DNA of 39,579 nucleotides, taken from NCBI GenBank assembly GCA_036389255.1, contig DASVQI010000034.1, forward strand, positions 1-39,579, given 5' to 3'. The position numbers and the translations under genes were made by a program. The DNA comes from JACVRN01 sp036389255 (lineage in GTDB: Bacteria; Acidobacteriota; Blastocatellia; Pyrinomonadales; Pyrinomonadaceae). The notes beneath the pieces are model-generated. The model worked only from the letters and a program-made list of their open reading frames with translations, searched no databases and was not told the origin of the DNA. Numbering within the stretch: the stretch's first letter is position 1; each line of letters starts with the position of its first letter. Positions 1 to 6,737 of the stretch are shown in pieces.

Positions 1-142
1 CTTCATTCATGGGACGGGCGTTGCCGTCAATCAGTAGAACTTCGTGGCCCGGTGGAGTGATGGCTTTCAGTAGAAACATCCACAGATGCGGCATGAAGTT
101 TCTGGTCACCCCGTTGTCCGGATTATAAAGTAAGATTTTCAT
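1..142 (-). CDS. B12-binding radical SAM protein, N-terminal fragment
   Basis: The gene reads leftward off the window, and only the first 47 codons are present. They begin MKILLYNPDNGV, followed by a stretch with MPHLWMFLLKAITPPGHEV and then LLIDGNARPMNE. This is the usual opening of cobalamin-binding-domain radical SAM enzymes: a first beta strand with the NP motif, then the helix and second strand of a Rossmann-like B12 domain. The radical SAM CxxxCxxC motif would lie outside the window. The ATG is preceded by GAGGG a few bases upstream and overlaps the TGA of the upstream receiver remnant. Substrate unknown; the family includes hopanoid- and lipid-modifying enzymes. Confidence 0.75.
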   Translation of the reverse strand, partial: MKILLYNPDNGVTRNFMPHLWMFLLKAITPPGHEVLLIDGNARPMNE

Positions 143-282
143 TGCTCCCTCACCTGTGCCTTTGCCAGCAGACGCTTGACGGTCGGCACGACTTCGCTGA
201 TAGCGGGTTTAACTATGTAGGCTTCAAAAAAGGTCATTAGTATTTAGCAAGTATCATCGTCATCTACAGAAAGAATACGCAT
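139..282 (-). pseudogene. Response-regulator receiver remnant with internal deletion
   Basis: Reading from 282 the frame gives MRILSVDDDDTC, the first strand and acidic pocket of a CheY-like receiver, then a TAA. In the same frame it continues as FFEAYIVKPAISEVVPTVKRLL, which matches the last strand (with the conserved KP) and final helix of a receiver, and it ends at a TGA overlapping the next ATG. The middle, including the phospho-acceptor Asp, is missing: 48 codons remain against about 120 in an intact domain. This is most simply an internally deleted response regulator that once preceded the radical SAM gene. Confidence 0.55.
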
Positions 283-776
283 GTGAGAACTCTTTAACCG
301 GGGGCATATCCTGATTGACCTCTGAACCGGGAAAGTAAGTGAGTGTATGAAGGGGATTAGCCAGATACTTTAGCGAACTCTATCAAGCAGCCCCCTTTTC
401 AGCCGTGCGTCCCGTATCCGTCAGGTCAGTGAGGTATCAACGGGGGTTTGGTTGCCCTTTACTCAGGAGTTGCCCCTGTCTGTCCGGCCTGTACTTAGTG
501 CTGTAGAACTTCTCAAATGAGAAAACTAAAGGGTGAAGTTCTATCCCTCGGAACTTTCACCCTTCCCTTCCCCCCGTGCACGTTTTGCCGGATGTCTCGG
601 CCTTCGGAGCTGGCACTTGCGAACAGGTGTGTCCTGAACTGCACACCCCGACGGCCACTATTATGAACCCGGCAATATTAACCATACACTAATTGTTTAA
701 CTTCGTATGTGTTCTATCACACATATAGAGTGTATAATGTCCGCAAGCAGTCAAAGAAAAGGAGCCCGCACTTCTT
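283..776. other. Gene-free interval with competing hairpins and a promoter
   Basis: I see no coding frame here that looks real. Two notable structures occur. Arms 504-512 and 535-543 (TAGAACTTC/GAAGTTCTA) form a perfect 9-bp stem. The overlapping arms 531-541 and 551-562 (GGGTGAAGTTC/GAACTTTCACCC) form a mutually exclusive stem followed by a pyrimidine tract. The right end carries the promoter and operator of the first Crp/Fnr gene. Confidence 0.5.
706..725 (+). promoter_or_regulatory. CRP/Fnr-type operator overlapping the first crp promoter
   Basis: A near-perfect palindrome, TATGTGT-TCTATC-ACACATA, has the exact CRP spacing (TGTGT-N6-ACACA). A consensus TATAAT lies just downstream at 733-738, so the palindrome occupies the -35/spacer region. 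Such placement suits repression, perhaps autorepression, by one of the Crp/Fnr proteins encoded nearby. The palindrome and the -10 are seen directly; the regulator and the sign of regulation are inferred. Confidence 0.55.
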
Positions 777-1484
777 ATGAATCCGCAGTTACCTGCGCAG
801 CCGGAGAATAGGCTGCTCGCCGCCCTGCCGCCTGAAGAATACGAAAGGCTGCGGCATCACATGGAGCCAATCTCCCTTTCGCTCGGTGAGGTTGTTAATG
901 AATCAGGCGAAAAAATGAATTATGTCTATTTCCCCGTAGACTCCATTATCTCGCTGCTCTACACGATGCTGAACGGCGCGACCGCAGAGATGGGACTCGT
1001 GGGTCGTGAAGGGGTGGTCGGGATAGCCCTGTTTATGGGCGGGGGCACCATGCCGAACCGGGCTGTGGTGCAGAGCGCCGGCACGCTCATCAGGATTAAG
1101 GCAAAGGCGCTACAGAATGAATTCAGGCGTGGCGGCACATTTCAACTCCTGCTGCTCAAGTACACTCAGGCATTGATGACCCAAATCGCGCAGACCGCCG
1201 TCTGCAACCGGCTGCATCCGGTCGAACAGCGCCTCTGCCGGTGGCTCCTCATGACGCAAGACAGAGCGCAGTCGAATACCCTGCAAATGACCCATGAGTT
1301 CATCTCCAACATGTTGGGGATACAACGCGAGGCGGTCAGTCTGGCCGCGCGCCGCCTCCAAGGTAAAGGGGTCATCAGTTACGTGCGCGGGCGCATCAAG
1401 ATTCTAGACCGCGCACAACTGGAAAATGACTCCTGCGAATGTTACAGGGTGGTCAAAGACGAACAGGAACGCTTACTTTGCTGA
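777..1484 (+). CDS. Crp/Fnr family transcriptional regulator (copy 1)
   Basis: A 235-aa cytoplasmic DNA-binding regulator. An N-terminal cupin-like effector domain (about residues 10-140) contains the YVYFP strand and the GLVGREGVVG turn. It is followed by a dimerisation helix and a winged helix-turn-helix (about 150-220, with MLGIQREAVSLAARRLQGKGVI). The canonical cAMP-contacting R-S-A segment is absent, and there are no FNR-type N-terminal cysteines, so the effector is unknown. The C-terminus carries CECYRVVKDE, shared with the two other copies in this window. A consensus -10 and a CRP-like palindrome lie upstream. GGAG at 761-764 is 12 nt from the ATG, a long spacing. Confidence 0.88.
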   Translation: MNPQLPAQPENRLLAALPPEEYERLRHHMEPISLSLGEVVNESGEKMNYVYFPVDSIISLLYTMLNGATAEMGLVGREGVVGIALFMGGGTMPNRAVVQSAGTLIRIKAKALQNEFRRGGTFQLLLLKYTQALMTQIAQTAVCNRLHPVEQRLCRWLLMTQDRAQSNTLQMTHEFISNMLGIQREAVSLAARRLQGKGVISYVRGRIKILDRAQLENDSCECYRVVKDEQERLLC

Positions 1485-1679
1485 GGCGGTCTACCCTTCT
1501 TATATTAATTTCTTTCGATAAGTGGCTTGGCGCACATACATCGGCGCTCCCGCCTGCTACACTGTCATAGTAGATTTGTTCTTTAACTCATCCATTCGTC
1601 ATCGGGAAGAGCTTTATAACCTTCTCCTTGTGCCGTTTGCTGTCTTTCACGGACGCGATTGCTATAAGGAGATTTCCGG

Positions 1680-2381
1680 ATGTCCACCACCAAACGAGTT
1701 GTGCCGAGCACCAATCGGCTGCTCGCCGCCCTGCCTAAAACAGAGTATCAACGCCTCCTGCCACAGTTGGAGACTTTCCCCCTAGCCTTCGGTGATGTTC
1801 TCTATGAAGCCGGCGACACAATCAACTACGTCTATTTTCCGGAAGATGGAATCATCTCTTTACTCTCCATAGTGGAGAGCCGGAAAGTCCTAGAAGTAGG
1901 GATTGTCGGTAACGAAGGGGTGGCGGGCGTGGCGGCAATCCTCGGTGTACGCGTCTCGCTCAATCGGGGTCTAGTCCAAAGCGCCGGTACGGCCCTGCGG
2001 ATGAAGGCCACGGTGCTCCAAAGGGAATTCAAGCGAGACGGGGCGCTGCAAAAGTCACTGCACCGCTACCTACATGCCCTGCTGACGCAAATCTCTCAAT
2101 CGGCTGTCTGCAACCGCTTCCACACAGTAGATGCGCGGCTTGCCAGATGGCTGCTCATGACCCATGACCGCGTCAACTCGGACGAGTTCCGGCTCACACA
2201 GGAGTTTCTCTCCCACATGTTAGGAGTGCGGCGCGAGGGCGTCTCCAAGGCTGCGGGCGCGCTTCAAAAGCAGGGGTTCATCAACTACAGCCGGGGGTAT
2301 ATCACAGTCCTTGACCGGAGGGGACTGGAAGCCGCTAGCTGCAAGTGCTACCGCATCATTAAGGATGAGAGCACTACATGA
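1680..2381 (+). CDS. Crp/Fnr family transcriptional regulator (copy 2)
   Basis: A 233-aa paralogue of the preceding gene, in the same orientation, about 195 bp downstream. It has the same layout: the NRLLAALP opening, an effector beta-barrel with YVYFP, and a C-terminal winged HTH (MLGVRREGVSKAAGALQKQGFI), ending SCKCYRIIKDE. It lacks cyclic-nucleotide contact residues. AAGGAG stands nine bases before the ATG, which fixes the start. It is clearly more divergent from copy 1 than the third copy at about 8.3-9.0 kb is, suggesting an old tandem duplication with a distinct signal or target. Confidence 0.87.
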   Translation: MSTTKRVVPSTNRLLAALPKTEYQRLLPQLETFPLAFGDVLYEAGDTINYVYFPEDGIISLLSIVESRKVLEVGIVGNEGVAGVAAILGVRVSLNRGLVQSAGTALRMKATVLQREFKRDGALQKSLHRYLHALLTQISQSAVCNRFHTVDARLARWLLMTHDRVNSDEFRLTQEFLSHMLGVRREGVSKAAGALQKQGFINYSRGYITVLDRRGLEAASCKCYRIIKDESTT

Positions 2382-2432
2382 CGAACAGGCGAGGCCCGGT
2401 CGCAGCTTAACTGAATCAACAGACCACCTGAG

Positions 2433-2467
2433 CCGGGCTCAATCTAGGCGTGCTTAACAGAGCCCGG
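2433..2467. terminator. Inverted repeat between convergent genes
   Basis: CCGGGCTC (2433-2440) and GAGCCCGG (2460-2467) form a perfect 8-bp GC-rich stem with a 19-base loop, between the ends of the convergent Crp/Fnr and desaturase genes. There is no clear T-run on either side, so a bidirectional terminator is plausible but not certain. Confidence 0.4.
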
Positions 2468-2478
2468 ATATTAGCCGG

Positions 2479-3345
2479 TTATCTTCTTTCGGTAACCTCT
2501 TGCTGAGCAGAGGTAGCCTTCAAGGGTATGAGCTTAATAGATTTCGCAAGACCCAAAAGCTTGAGCGTGCGTATGCCCCACCAGTTGAAGTCCACTTCAT
2601 ACCAAGCCACGCCGTGACGCGCTGAAGTAGGGTGCGCGTGATGATTGTTGTGCCAGCCTTCACCGAACGTGAGCAGAGCCACCCACCAGCAGTTGGTCGA
2701 ATCATCATTTGTGGCGAAGCGCCGACGCCCCCACATGTGCGTCACCGAGTTGACCAGCCATGTAGCGTGCAGATTAAAGACTATCCGAAAGAAGATGCCC
2801 CACATCAGGACAGACCAGCCGCCCAGAGCCAGCAACAGCACCCCGCAAAGCACCACCGGCACGTAGTAAAACCGATTGAGCCAGTTGTGAAAGCGATCCT
2901 TCATCAAGTCAGGAGCATAACGCCACAGGACGGCAGGCTCATGCACCTGTGCAGTGCCCGTCAAAATCCAGCCCATGTGAGCCCACCAGCCCCCGTCGCG
3001 CGGCGTATGCGGGTCGAGGCCCTTAACCTCCGTGTGCGCGTGGTGTAGGCGGTGCGTGACAACCCAGTTGATGGGGCCGCCTTCGAATGCCAGCGTCCCG
3101 CAGACCGTCATTAGGTACTCGACCCATTTCGGCGTCTTATAGCCCCGGTGAGTCAATAGACGATGAAAGCCCATGCCGACGCCCGGACTTCCCGCTATCC
3201 ACCACAGGGCCACGGAGGCGACTAAAGCCTGCCAACTGAACATGAAGAGCGCAGCTATCGCGCCCAGGTGAAAGATTGTCATCCAGATGGTCGTAAACCA
3301 GTTGATGCCTGCTGCCTTTTTATCAATTCTTGATTCGCTGCTCAT
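2479..3345 (-). CDS. Membrane fatty-acid (acyl-CoA type) desaturase
   Basis: A 288-aa di-iron integral membrane desaturase that would introduce a cis double bond into saturated acyl chains for membrane fluidity. All three histidine boxes are visible: HRLLTH (about 61-66), HRLHH (98-102) and HNNHH (232-236). They are separated by hydrophobic helices at about 15-55 and 150-190. Length and spacing fit the bacterial delta-9 stearoyl-CoA desaturase family. An AGGAA lies just before the ATG. No electron donor gene is adjacent; the ferredoxin at 29.3 kb is a different type. The exact regioselectivity cannot be read from sequence. Confidence 0.9.
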   Translation of the reverse strand: MSSESRIDKKAAGINWFTTIWMTIFHLGAIAALFMFSWQALVASVALWWIAGSPGVGMGFHRLLTHRGYKTPKWVEYLMTVCGTLAFEGGPINWVVTHRLHHAHTEVKGLDPHTPRDGGWWAHMGWILTGTAQVHEPAVLWRYAPDLMKDRFHNWLNRFYYVPVVLCGVLLLALGGWSVLMWGIFFRIVFNLHATWLVNSVTHMWGRRRFATNDDSTNCWWVALLTFGEGWHNNHHAHPTSARHGVAWYEVDFNWWGIRTLKLLGLAKSIKLIPLKATSAQQEVTERR

Positions 3346-3531
3346 TAAGTTCCTAAAGTTAAGATTCGACCTCTACTCAGTTCAGGGGTTTTACACGGCA
3401 AGAAACGCCTTTACTGCTACCGCGCCTCTATTTGTAATCGTTTCGTATGTCTTTTTGAATGAGAAATGACAAGGTTTGAGTTACATCGGATGAAAACTCG
3501 GGCCTCTTCCACGGGTTTAGCCCGTTAATAG

Positions 3532-3915
3532 CTAGGCATCAGGGCGCGAGCTGTAATCCTTCACCCTTTCATTCCAGCGTAAAAAAGACCACGATTTATG
3601 GGCGTTGTGCGCGCCGCCCTGATTATATTTCTCGTCGGGATGGTCAATTCCTATCCCTTTATAGCGGGCCTCGCAGACATAACAGATTGAAGCACGCCCC
3701 AGAAAGAATAGCTCAAGCAGCGATTCGAAATAGAAGTATCTGCTTCCACAGAAGATACATTCTTCGGATTCAGCAATATCCGGCCCGGGATTTTTCGCCA
3801 GAATGAAGCCGCAATCAACGCAGGTAAAATCCCCTTCCGCTCCTTCTAGCTGAAAACAATTTCCCGAATAGCAGACCGGGCAGGCTATGAATACTTCGCT
3901 CTTAACTTGCGACAT
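3532..3915 (-). CDS. Zinc-ribbon protein of unknown function
   Basis: A 127-aa protein with four CxxC knuckles (CPVC, CVDC, CIFC, CYVC) in the first ~90 residues. These would form two zinc ribbons, followed by a polar tail. There is no signal peptide or membrane segment. The first ribbon resembles those of transcription or translation accessory proteins, but no family is recognised. It stands alone; a short hairpin ACGGG-tttag-CCCGT lies just past the stop at 3511-3525. Confidence 0.6.
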   Translation of the reverse strand: MSQVKSEVFIACPVCYSGNCFQLEGAEGDFTCVDCGFILAKNPGPDIAESEECIFCGSRYFYFESLLELFFLGRASICYVCEARYKGIGIDHPDEKYNQGGAHNAHKSWSFLRWNERVKDYSSRPDA

Positions 3916-4016
3916 CTGACATCTTTCAGTCCGTCAACTGTTTATTTATTGAGAAGGCTCTTCTCTTCTGTTGAGGGTCGTCATTCTCTTCCCGCGTCAT
4001 TAGCCACGAACCGCGT

Positions 4017-4289
4017 TTACTCGGAATAATGTTCGTTAAGGCTGGCTTGCAACGTGGGTGGCACGAGATTCCAGTTGGCGACCGAGAACGACCTAAGCGT
4101 CGAGGCGTTTGGATGTACGCGCGTGCTGCGCCATCTCATGGATTCAGATTCAAAGCTCCAGCGATAATAGGGGCCGCCCTCGCGTCGGCTGTAGAACACA
4201 CCGGGCTCGCCCGGCCCACCCGGCCCCGCCGTATTGATATAAATTAGCAGGCCGCCCCTCTTCATCAGCTTTATCTCTTCAACAGCCAT
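4017..4289 (-). CDS. Small hypothetical protein downstream of the omega-like gene
   Basis: A 90-aa product starting MAVEEIKLMKRGGLL. I chose this ATG because GAGAAG precedes it; an in-frame ATG 57 bases upstream has no such site. It contains a glycine/proline stretch (AGPGGPGEPG) and aromatic-rich segments, with no membrane helix. It lies 75 bp after the omega-like subunit gene on the same strand and is probably co-transcribed with it. Function not recognised. Confidence 0.5.
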   Translation of the reverse strand: MAVEEIKLMKRGGLLIYINTAGPGGPGEPGVFYSRREGGPYYRWSFESESMRWRSTRVHPNASTLRSFSVANWNLVPPTLQASLNEHYSE

Positions 4290-4364
4290 TATCTTCTCTT
4301 CTTTTCCGAGCGAAAAAGGCGACACATGCGCGCGCGGCATCACCAATAATGGGTATCGCTGTCT

Positions 4365-4637
4365 CTACAGCTTATCATGACCATTGTCGGCCTCTTTTTT
4401 AGTCTTATCGCTGTTCGTAAAAGTGACCAGACCCCGCTTGACCTCTTCGAGCGCGAGGCTCGTAGTCTTATGCCTGCGCTGGTCTACTTCGATTCTGGGA
4501 AGTGAGCCGCCGAGAAGCTGCTTGCTTCTTAAAGCCGCGATGATGATGAGCCGAAACTTTGAATCTATGCCGGGCCATTCCTCTTCATTAGAAATATGGC
4601 TGAAGCCGTTGTGTGTTGATTGATCAGTGATAGACAT
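4365..4637 (-). CDS. RNA polymerase omega subunit-like protein (divergent RpoZ)
   Basis: A 90-aa protein with the core omega signature: a helix SKFRLIIIAALRSKQLLGG, then PRIE, a K-T-T-S-LALEEV helix and RGLV. This aligns with the RFDLVLVAARRARQ ... KTTVIALREI ... GLI pattern of RpoZ. Omega binds the C-terminus of beta-prime and helps RNA polymerase assembly. The N-terminal ~25 residues are unrelated to the usual start, and the usual N-terminal Asp/Glu-rich strand is poorly conserved. This may be a second, specialised copy rather than the housekeeping one, which normally sits by gmk. The start is set by GGGAGG just before the ATG. A CRP-like site lies upstream. Confidence 0.65.
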   Translation of the reverse strand: MSITDQSTHNGFSHISNEEEWPGIDSKFRLIIIAALRSKQLLGGSLPRIEVDQRRHKTTSLALEEVKRGLVTFTNSDKTKKEADNGHDKL

Positions 4638-4734
4638 AAGCCTCCCGGACTCGTGGTTCATTGATGTTCAGATTGTTCAATTTCATCTCCCCTTTTAAAT
4701 TCCATAGTAATAGTAATGGGAATAGATAGAGACG

Positions 4735-4754
4735 TCTGTGCGTTGTCTCACATA
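4735..4754 (-). promoter_or_regulatory. CRP/Fnr-type operator upstream of the omega-like gene
   Basis: The sequence TCTGTGC-GTTGTC-TCACATA matches the 706-725 palindrome at 14 of 20 positions and keeps CRP spacing. Its centre is about 30 bp from a minus-strand TACTAT (4715-4710), which places it near -41.5 of the predicted start, the class II activator position. No -35 box is apparent, as expected for an activated promoter. Confidence 0.45.
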
Positions 4755-4904
4755 TGAAGAGAGAGAGAGTGTACGAAGCACCAGCAAGTCGTTTAGCGAC
4801 GCGGGCAGGGCCATTTTGCAGAACTACAGGGAGGTTGCCTTTGCATCCATCTAAGCCGGATTCTGAAAGAGTGTAAAGGAGAGATTAATCCGATAGATGA
4901 AGGG

Positions 4905-4924
4905 TATGTGTGTTGACGCACGGA
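4905..4924 (+). promoter_or_regulatory. CRP/Fnr-type operator and -10 upstream of the receiver gene
   Basis: TATGTGT-GTTGAC-GCACGGA has a perfect left half-site and a degenerate right half. Its centre lies 30.5 bp before a consensus TATAAT at 4945-4950, giving a position near -42, again class II geometry. There is no good -35 hexamer at the right distance. The 5' leader to the ATG would be about 78 nt. Confidence 0.4.
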
Positions 4925-5034
4925 CGGAGCATTGTTGAGAGCGATATAATCTAACTCTTGATATTCTTCAAGAGATGTTTCTCTTTAGAGCTGTATCAAG
5001 GCTGGCAATAGTGTGGCGTGAGAAGTGATAGCTT

Positions 5035-5448
5035 ATGAATAAAGAAAATGGCGTGTGTCCGACCATCCTAGTGGTGGACGACATTGAGGAGACACGAGAC
5101 GGTATAGAGAAGCTGCTGAAAGTAGACGGCTACTTCGTTGAGGCAGCCAGACATGAGCGTGAAGCTGTTGATTGTGCGGGGCGTAAGCCGCCGGACTTGA
5201 TACTGGTAAGCCTCGGGGGGCCGCCGCAAGACGTTATCGCTACTGCGCGTGATATTCGCAAGCGGGCGCAGTTGGATGAGAATATTCCGGTAGTGGTGTT
5301 TAGCGTTGGTGATGTAGAGGAAGGGGAAGAAGTTGATATTGGCGAGAATGTATATCTGACACGGCCCGATAACTTCAACCAGTTGAGAAATCTTCTGGCG
5401 CGGCTGCTCAGCCGGAATTCAATGCCTCTGAAAGTCTCCTTCCCGTGA
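5035..5448 (+). CDS. Atypical receiver-domain protein lacking the phospho-acceptor Asp
   Basis: A 137-aa stand-alone CheY-like receiver. The first strand ILVVDD (residues 11-16) keeps the acidic pair (D15, D16). The position normally holding the phosphorylated Asp (PDLILxD) is Ser59 in PDLILVSL, and the conserved Lys of the KP motif is Arg110 in TRPDN. It therefore should not be phosphorylated in the usual way. Such pseudo-receivers act through protein contacts or other signals. There is no output domain and no adjacent kinase. A CRP-like operator and a perfect -10 lie upstream, and a CGCTCC/GGAGCG hairpin lies ~75 bp past the stop. Confidence 0.8.
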   Translation: MNKENGVCPTILVVDDIEETRDGIEKLLKVDGYFVEAARHEREAVDCAGRKPPDLILVSLGGPPQDVIATARDIRKRAQLDENIPVVVFSVGDVEEGEEVDIGENVYLTRPDNFNQLRNLLARLLSRNSMPLKVSFP

Positions 5449-5522
5449 CGGGTTCAGGCGGCCATAGTCTAGGGCGAAAGATTGCCGCCATAAAGTTTCA
5501 TAGACATAAATATCTCTGTGTC

Positions 5523-5540
5523 CGCTCCATGATTGGAGCG
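5523..5540. terminator. Short hairpin between convergent genes
   Basis: CGCTCC-atgatt-GGAGCG forms a 6-bp GC-rich stem with a 6-base loop, immediately past the stop of the minus-strand gene at 5542. No strong T-run follows, so this is a weak terminator candidate for either strand. Confidence 0.35.
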
Positions 5541-5541
5541 T

Positions 5542-5991
5542 TCAGCCGTTCATGATTTTGCGATACGCGACGTACAAGTCCGACAACCGGTCGGCTGAAG
5601 CCGGGTCGCTTCGAGCGAGCAAAGTGATTAGCTCATCGCGCCCGTTGAACAGCGCCTGCAATCCGGTTCTTTGCGCCTGAGTGAAGCTTGAGTCATTCCC
5701 TTTATCAACTTCAGCGCTCAGGGAGGTAAAGAATTGGCTGGCGGTCTGACGGGCCGGCTCGTAATCGCCACGGCGCGCGTCAATTACTGCCGAGGCAAGA
5801 TTGCTCTGCATCTTGCTCAGGTTTAACTGGCGCTCTGTCTCGACCAGCCTACTGGCCGATTGACGAGCTTTGAGCCACATTGGAACGAAGCCCAGCAGGA
5901 AGACTACCAGCAGCACGCCGCCGTATATGACAATGCGGCGCAATAGAGGAGGAGATTTGTACTCTACGGGCTGTATCTCTTCGTCGCTCAT
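5542..5991 (-). CDS. Single-pass membrane protein of unknown function
   Basis: A 149-aa protein with a short cytoplasmic head, one strong transmembrane helix (about residues 20-42, IVIYGGVLLVVFLLGFVPMW), and a helical, probably coiled-coil exported domain ending in NG. No catalytic motif is seen and no family is recognised. It follows the 67-aa gene by 33 bp on the same strand, suggesting an operon. Confidence 0.6.
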   Translation of the reverse strand: MSDEEIQPVEYKSPPLLRRIVIYGGVLLVVFLLGFVPMWLKARQSASRLVETERQLNLSKMQSNLASAVIDARRGDYEPARQTASQFFTSLSAEVDKGNDSSFTQAQRTGLQALFNGRDELITLLARSDPASADRLSDLYVAYRKIMNG

Positions 5992-6024
5992 ATCTTGAAT
6001 CTTCCTTATTAAGAGAGTATTCGC

Positions 6025-6228
6025 TCACCTAGGCTTTTCAAATTGCTCAAGAGTCTTCCGTGCATGATAGAGATGCCGCATAGCATCCGACCGGCACAAT
6101 TCACGTTTTTCGCTCTCAATTTCAGAAGACGCATTAACATAATATGTAAAACGTCTTACTTCTTCCAAAGCGGATTGTATTTCGCTCTGCACGTAGCTCA
6201 GCCTGCTTTGTGTCACTGCGCTAATCAT
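6025..6228 (-). CDS. Small helical hypothetical protein
   Basis: A 67-aa, charged, all-helical product (MISAVTQSRLSYVQSEIQ...). An ACGAG lies before the ATG, and it sits 33 bp upstream of the membrane-protein gene in the same direction. There is no signal peptide or recognisable domain. Coding status rests on context and a helical, low-complexity-free sequence, so it is only moderately supported. Confidence 0.42.
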   Translation of the reverse strand: MISAVTQSRLSYVQSEIQSALEEVRRFTYYVNASSEIESEKRELCRSDAMRHLYHARKTLEQFEKPR

Positions 6229-6280
6229 ATCTCGTTGCCTTTCTTATTGCACGTACCGGCATAGACGCTGTCAGGGACTG

Positions 6281-6325
6281 TTATGAGGGACAGGCGCGTC
6301 TGAAACTTGCGCCTGTCCCTCATAA
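6281..6325. terminator. Long perfect 17-bp hairpin
   Basis: Arms 6281-6297 (TTATGAGGGACAGGCGC) and 6309-6325 are perfectly complementary over 17 bp, with an 11-base loop. It lies 21 bp past the stop of the small membrane-protein gene at 6347 and before the next minus-strand gene. It could be a strong transcription terminator or RNA-stabilising element; no long T-run follows. Similar arms are not repeated elsewhere in the window. Confidence 0.55.
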
Positions 6326-6346
6326 TTTCCTGCCCGCCGTTATTGC

Positions 6347-6640
6347 TTAGCGATTGCTTTGTCGTTTATCGCCTTTATCAACGACCGCTTTCAATGCCTG
6401 AAAGGTCGGTGGCCAAAGACCCACGAAGATTCCAGCGCTCTTCTTCCCGGCGAGAAATAGCGCGACCGATGCGCCGATGGCACCTAAAGTCAGAATATGA
6501 AACAAGCTCACGCCTGTAGAGTTCTGAGTCGCTCCGTCAACTGTTTTCAGCATCGTCTCAGCAGCGTCGCGTTTTGCCGTCTGTGTATCGCCGCCCGTCT
6601 GTTTGTCAATTCCCGCTATTACACTCTGTGCTGTCGCCAT
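6347..6640 (-). CDS. Small membrane protein of unknown function
   Basis: A 97-aa protein with a polar N-terminus and two short hydrophobic segments (about 46-63 and 68-85, including LTLGAIGASVALFLAG and GIFVGLWPPTF). GGGAA precedes the ATG. A long hairpin follows the stop. It is perhaps one of the small stress-associated membrane proteins common in this phylum, but no family is recognised. Confidence 0.58.
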   Translation of the reverse strand: MATAQSVIAGIDKQTGGDTQTAKRDAAETMLKTVDGATQNSTGVSLFHILTLGAIGASVALFLAGKKSAGIFVGLWPPTFQALKAVVDKGDKRQSNR

Positions 6641-6737
6641 TTCCCTGATTCTCCCTTTGATTGAATTATAGTTCCTCTTTTATACGGTCGCCCGCATATT
6701 GAATCTCAGTTCTATTCAAGATTCTTAGACTCTCGCC

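Larger units (their letters stand above)
4638..5034. other. Divergent regulatory region between omega-like and receiver genes
   Basis: This holds two CRP-like sites, each about 30 bp from a -10 hexamer and pointing in opposite directions: minus-strand TACTAT at 4710-4715, and plus-strand TATAAT at 4945-4950. No credible ORF or RNA gene is seen. Confidence 0.5.

Noticed and set aside
1522..1785. 87-codon open frame between the first two crp genes
   Set aside because: It overlaps the start of copy 2, has no ribosome site and has a composition unlike protein in this genome.
4625..4687. Twenty-codon leader ORF (MKLNNLNINEPR...) overlapping the start of the omega-like gene
   Set aside because: Its Shine-Dalgarno-like GGGGAG abuts the ATG, and there is no attenuator structure or codon bias to support a leader peptide.
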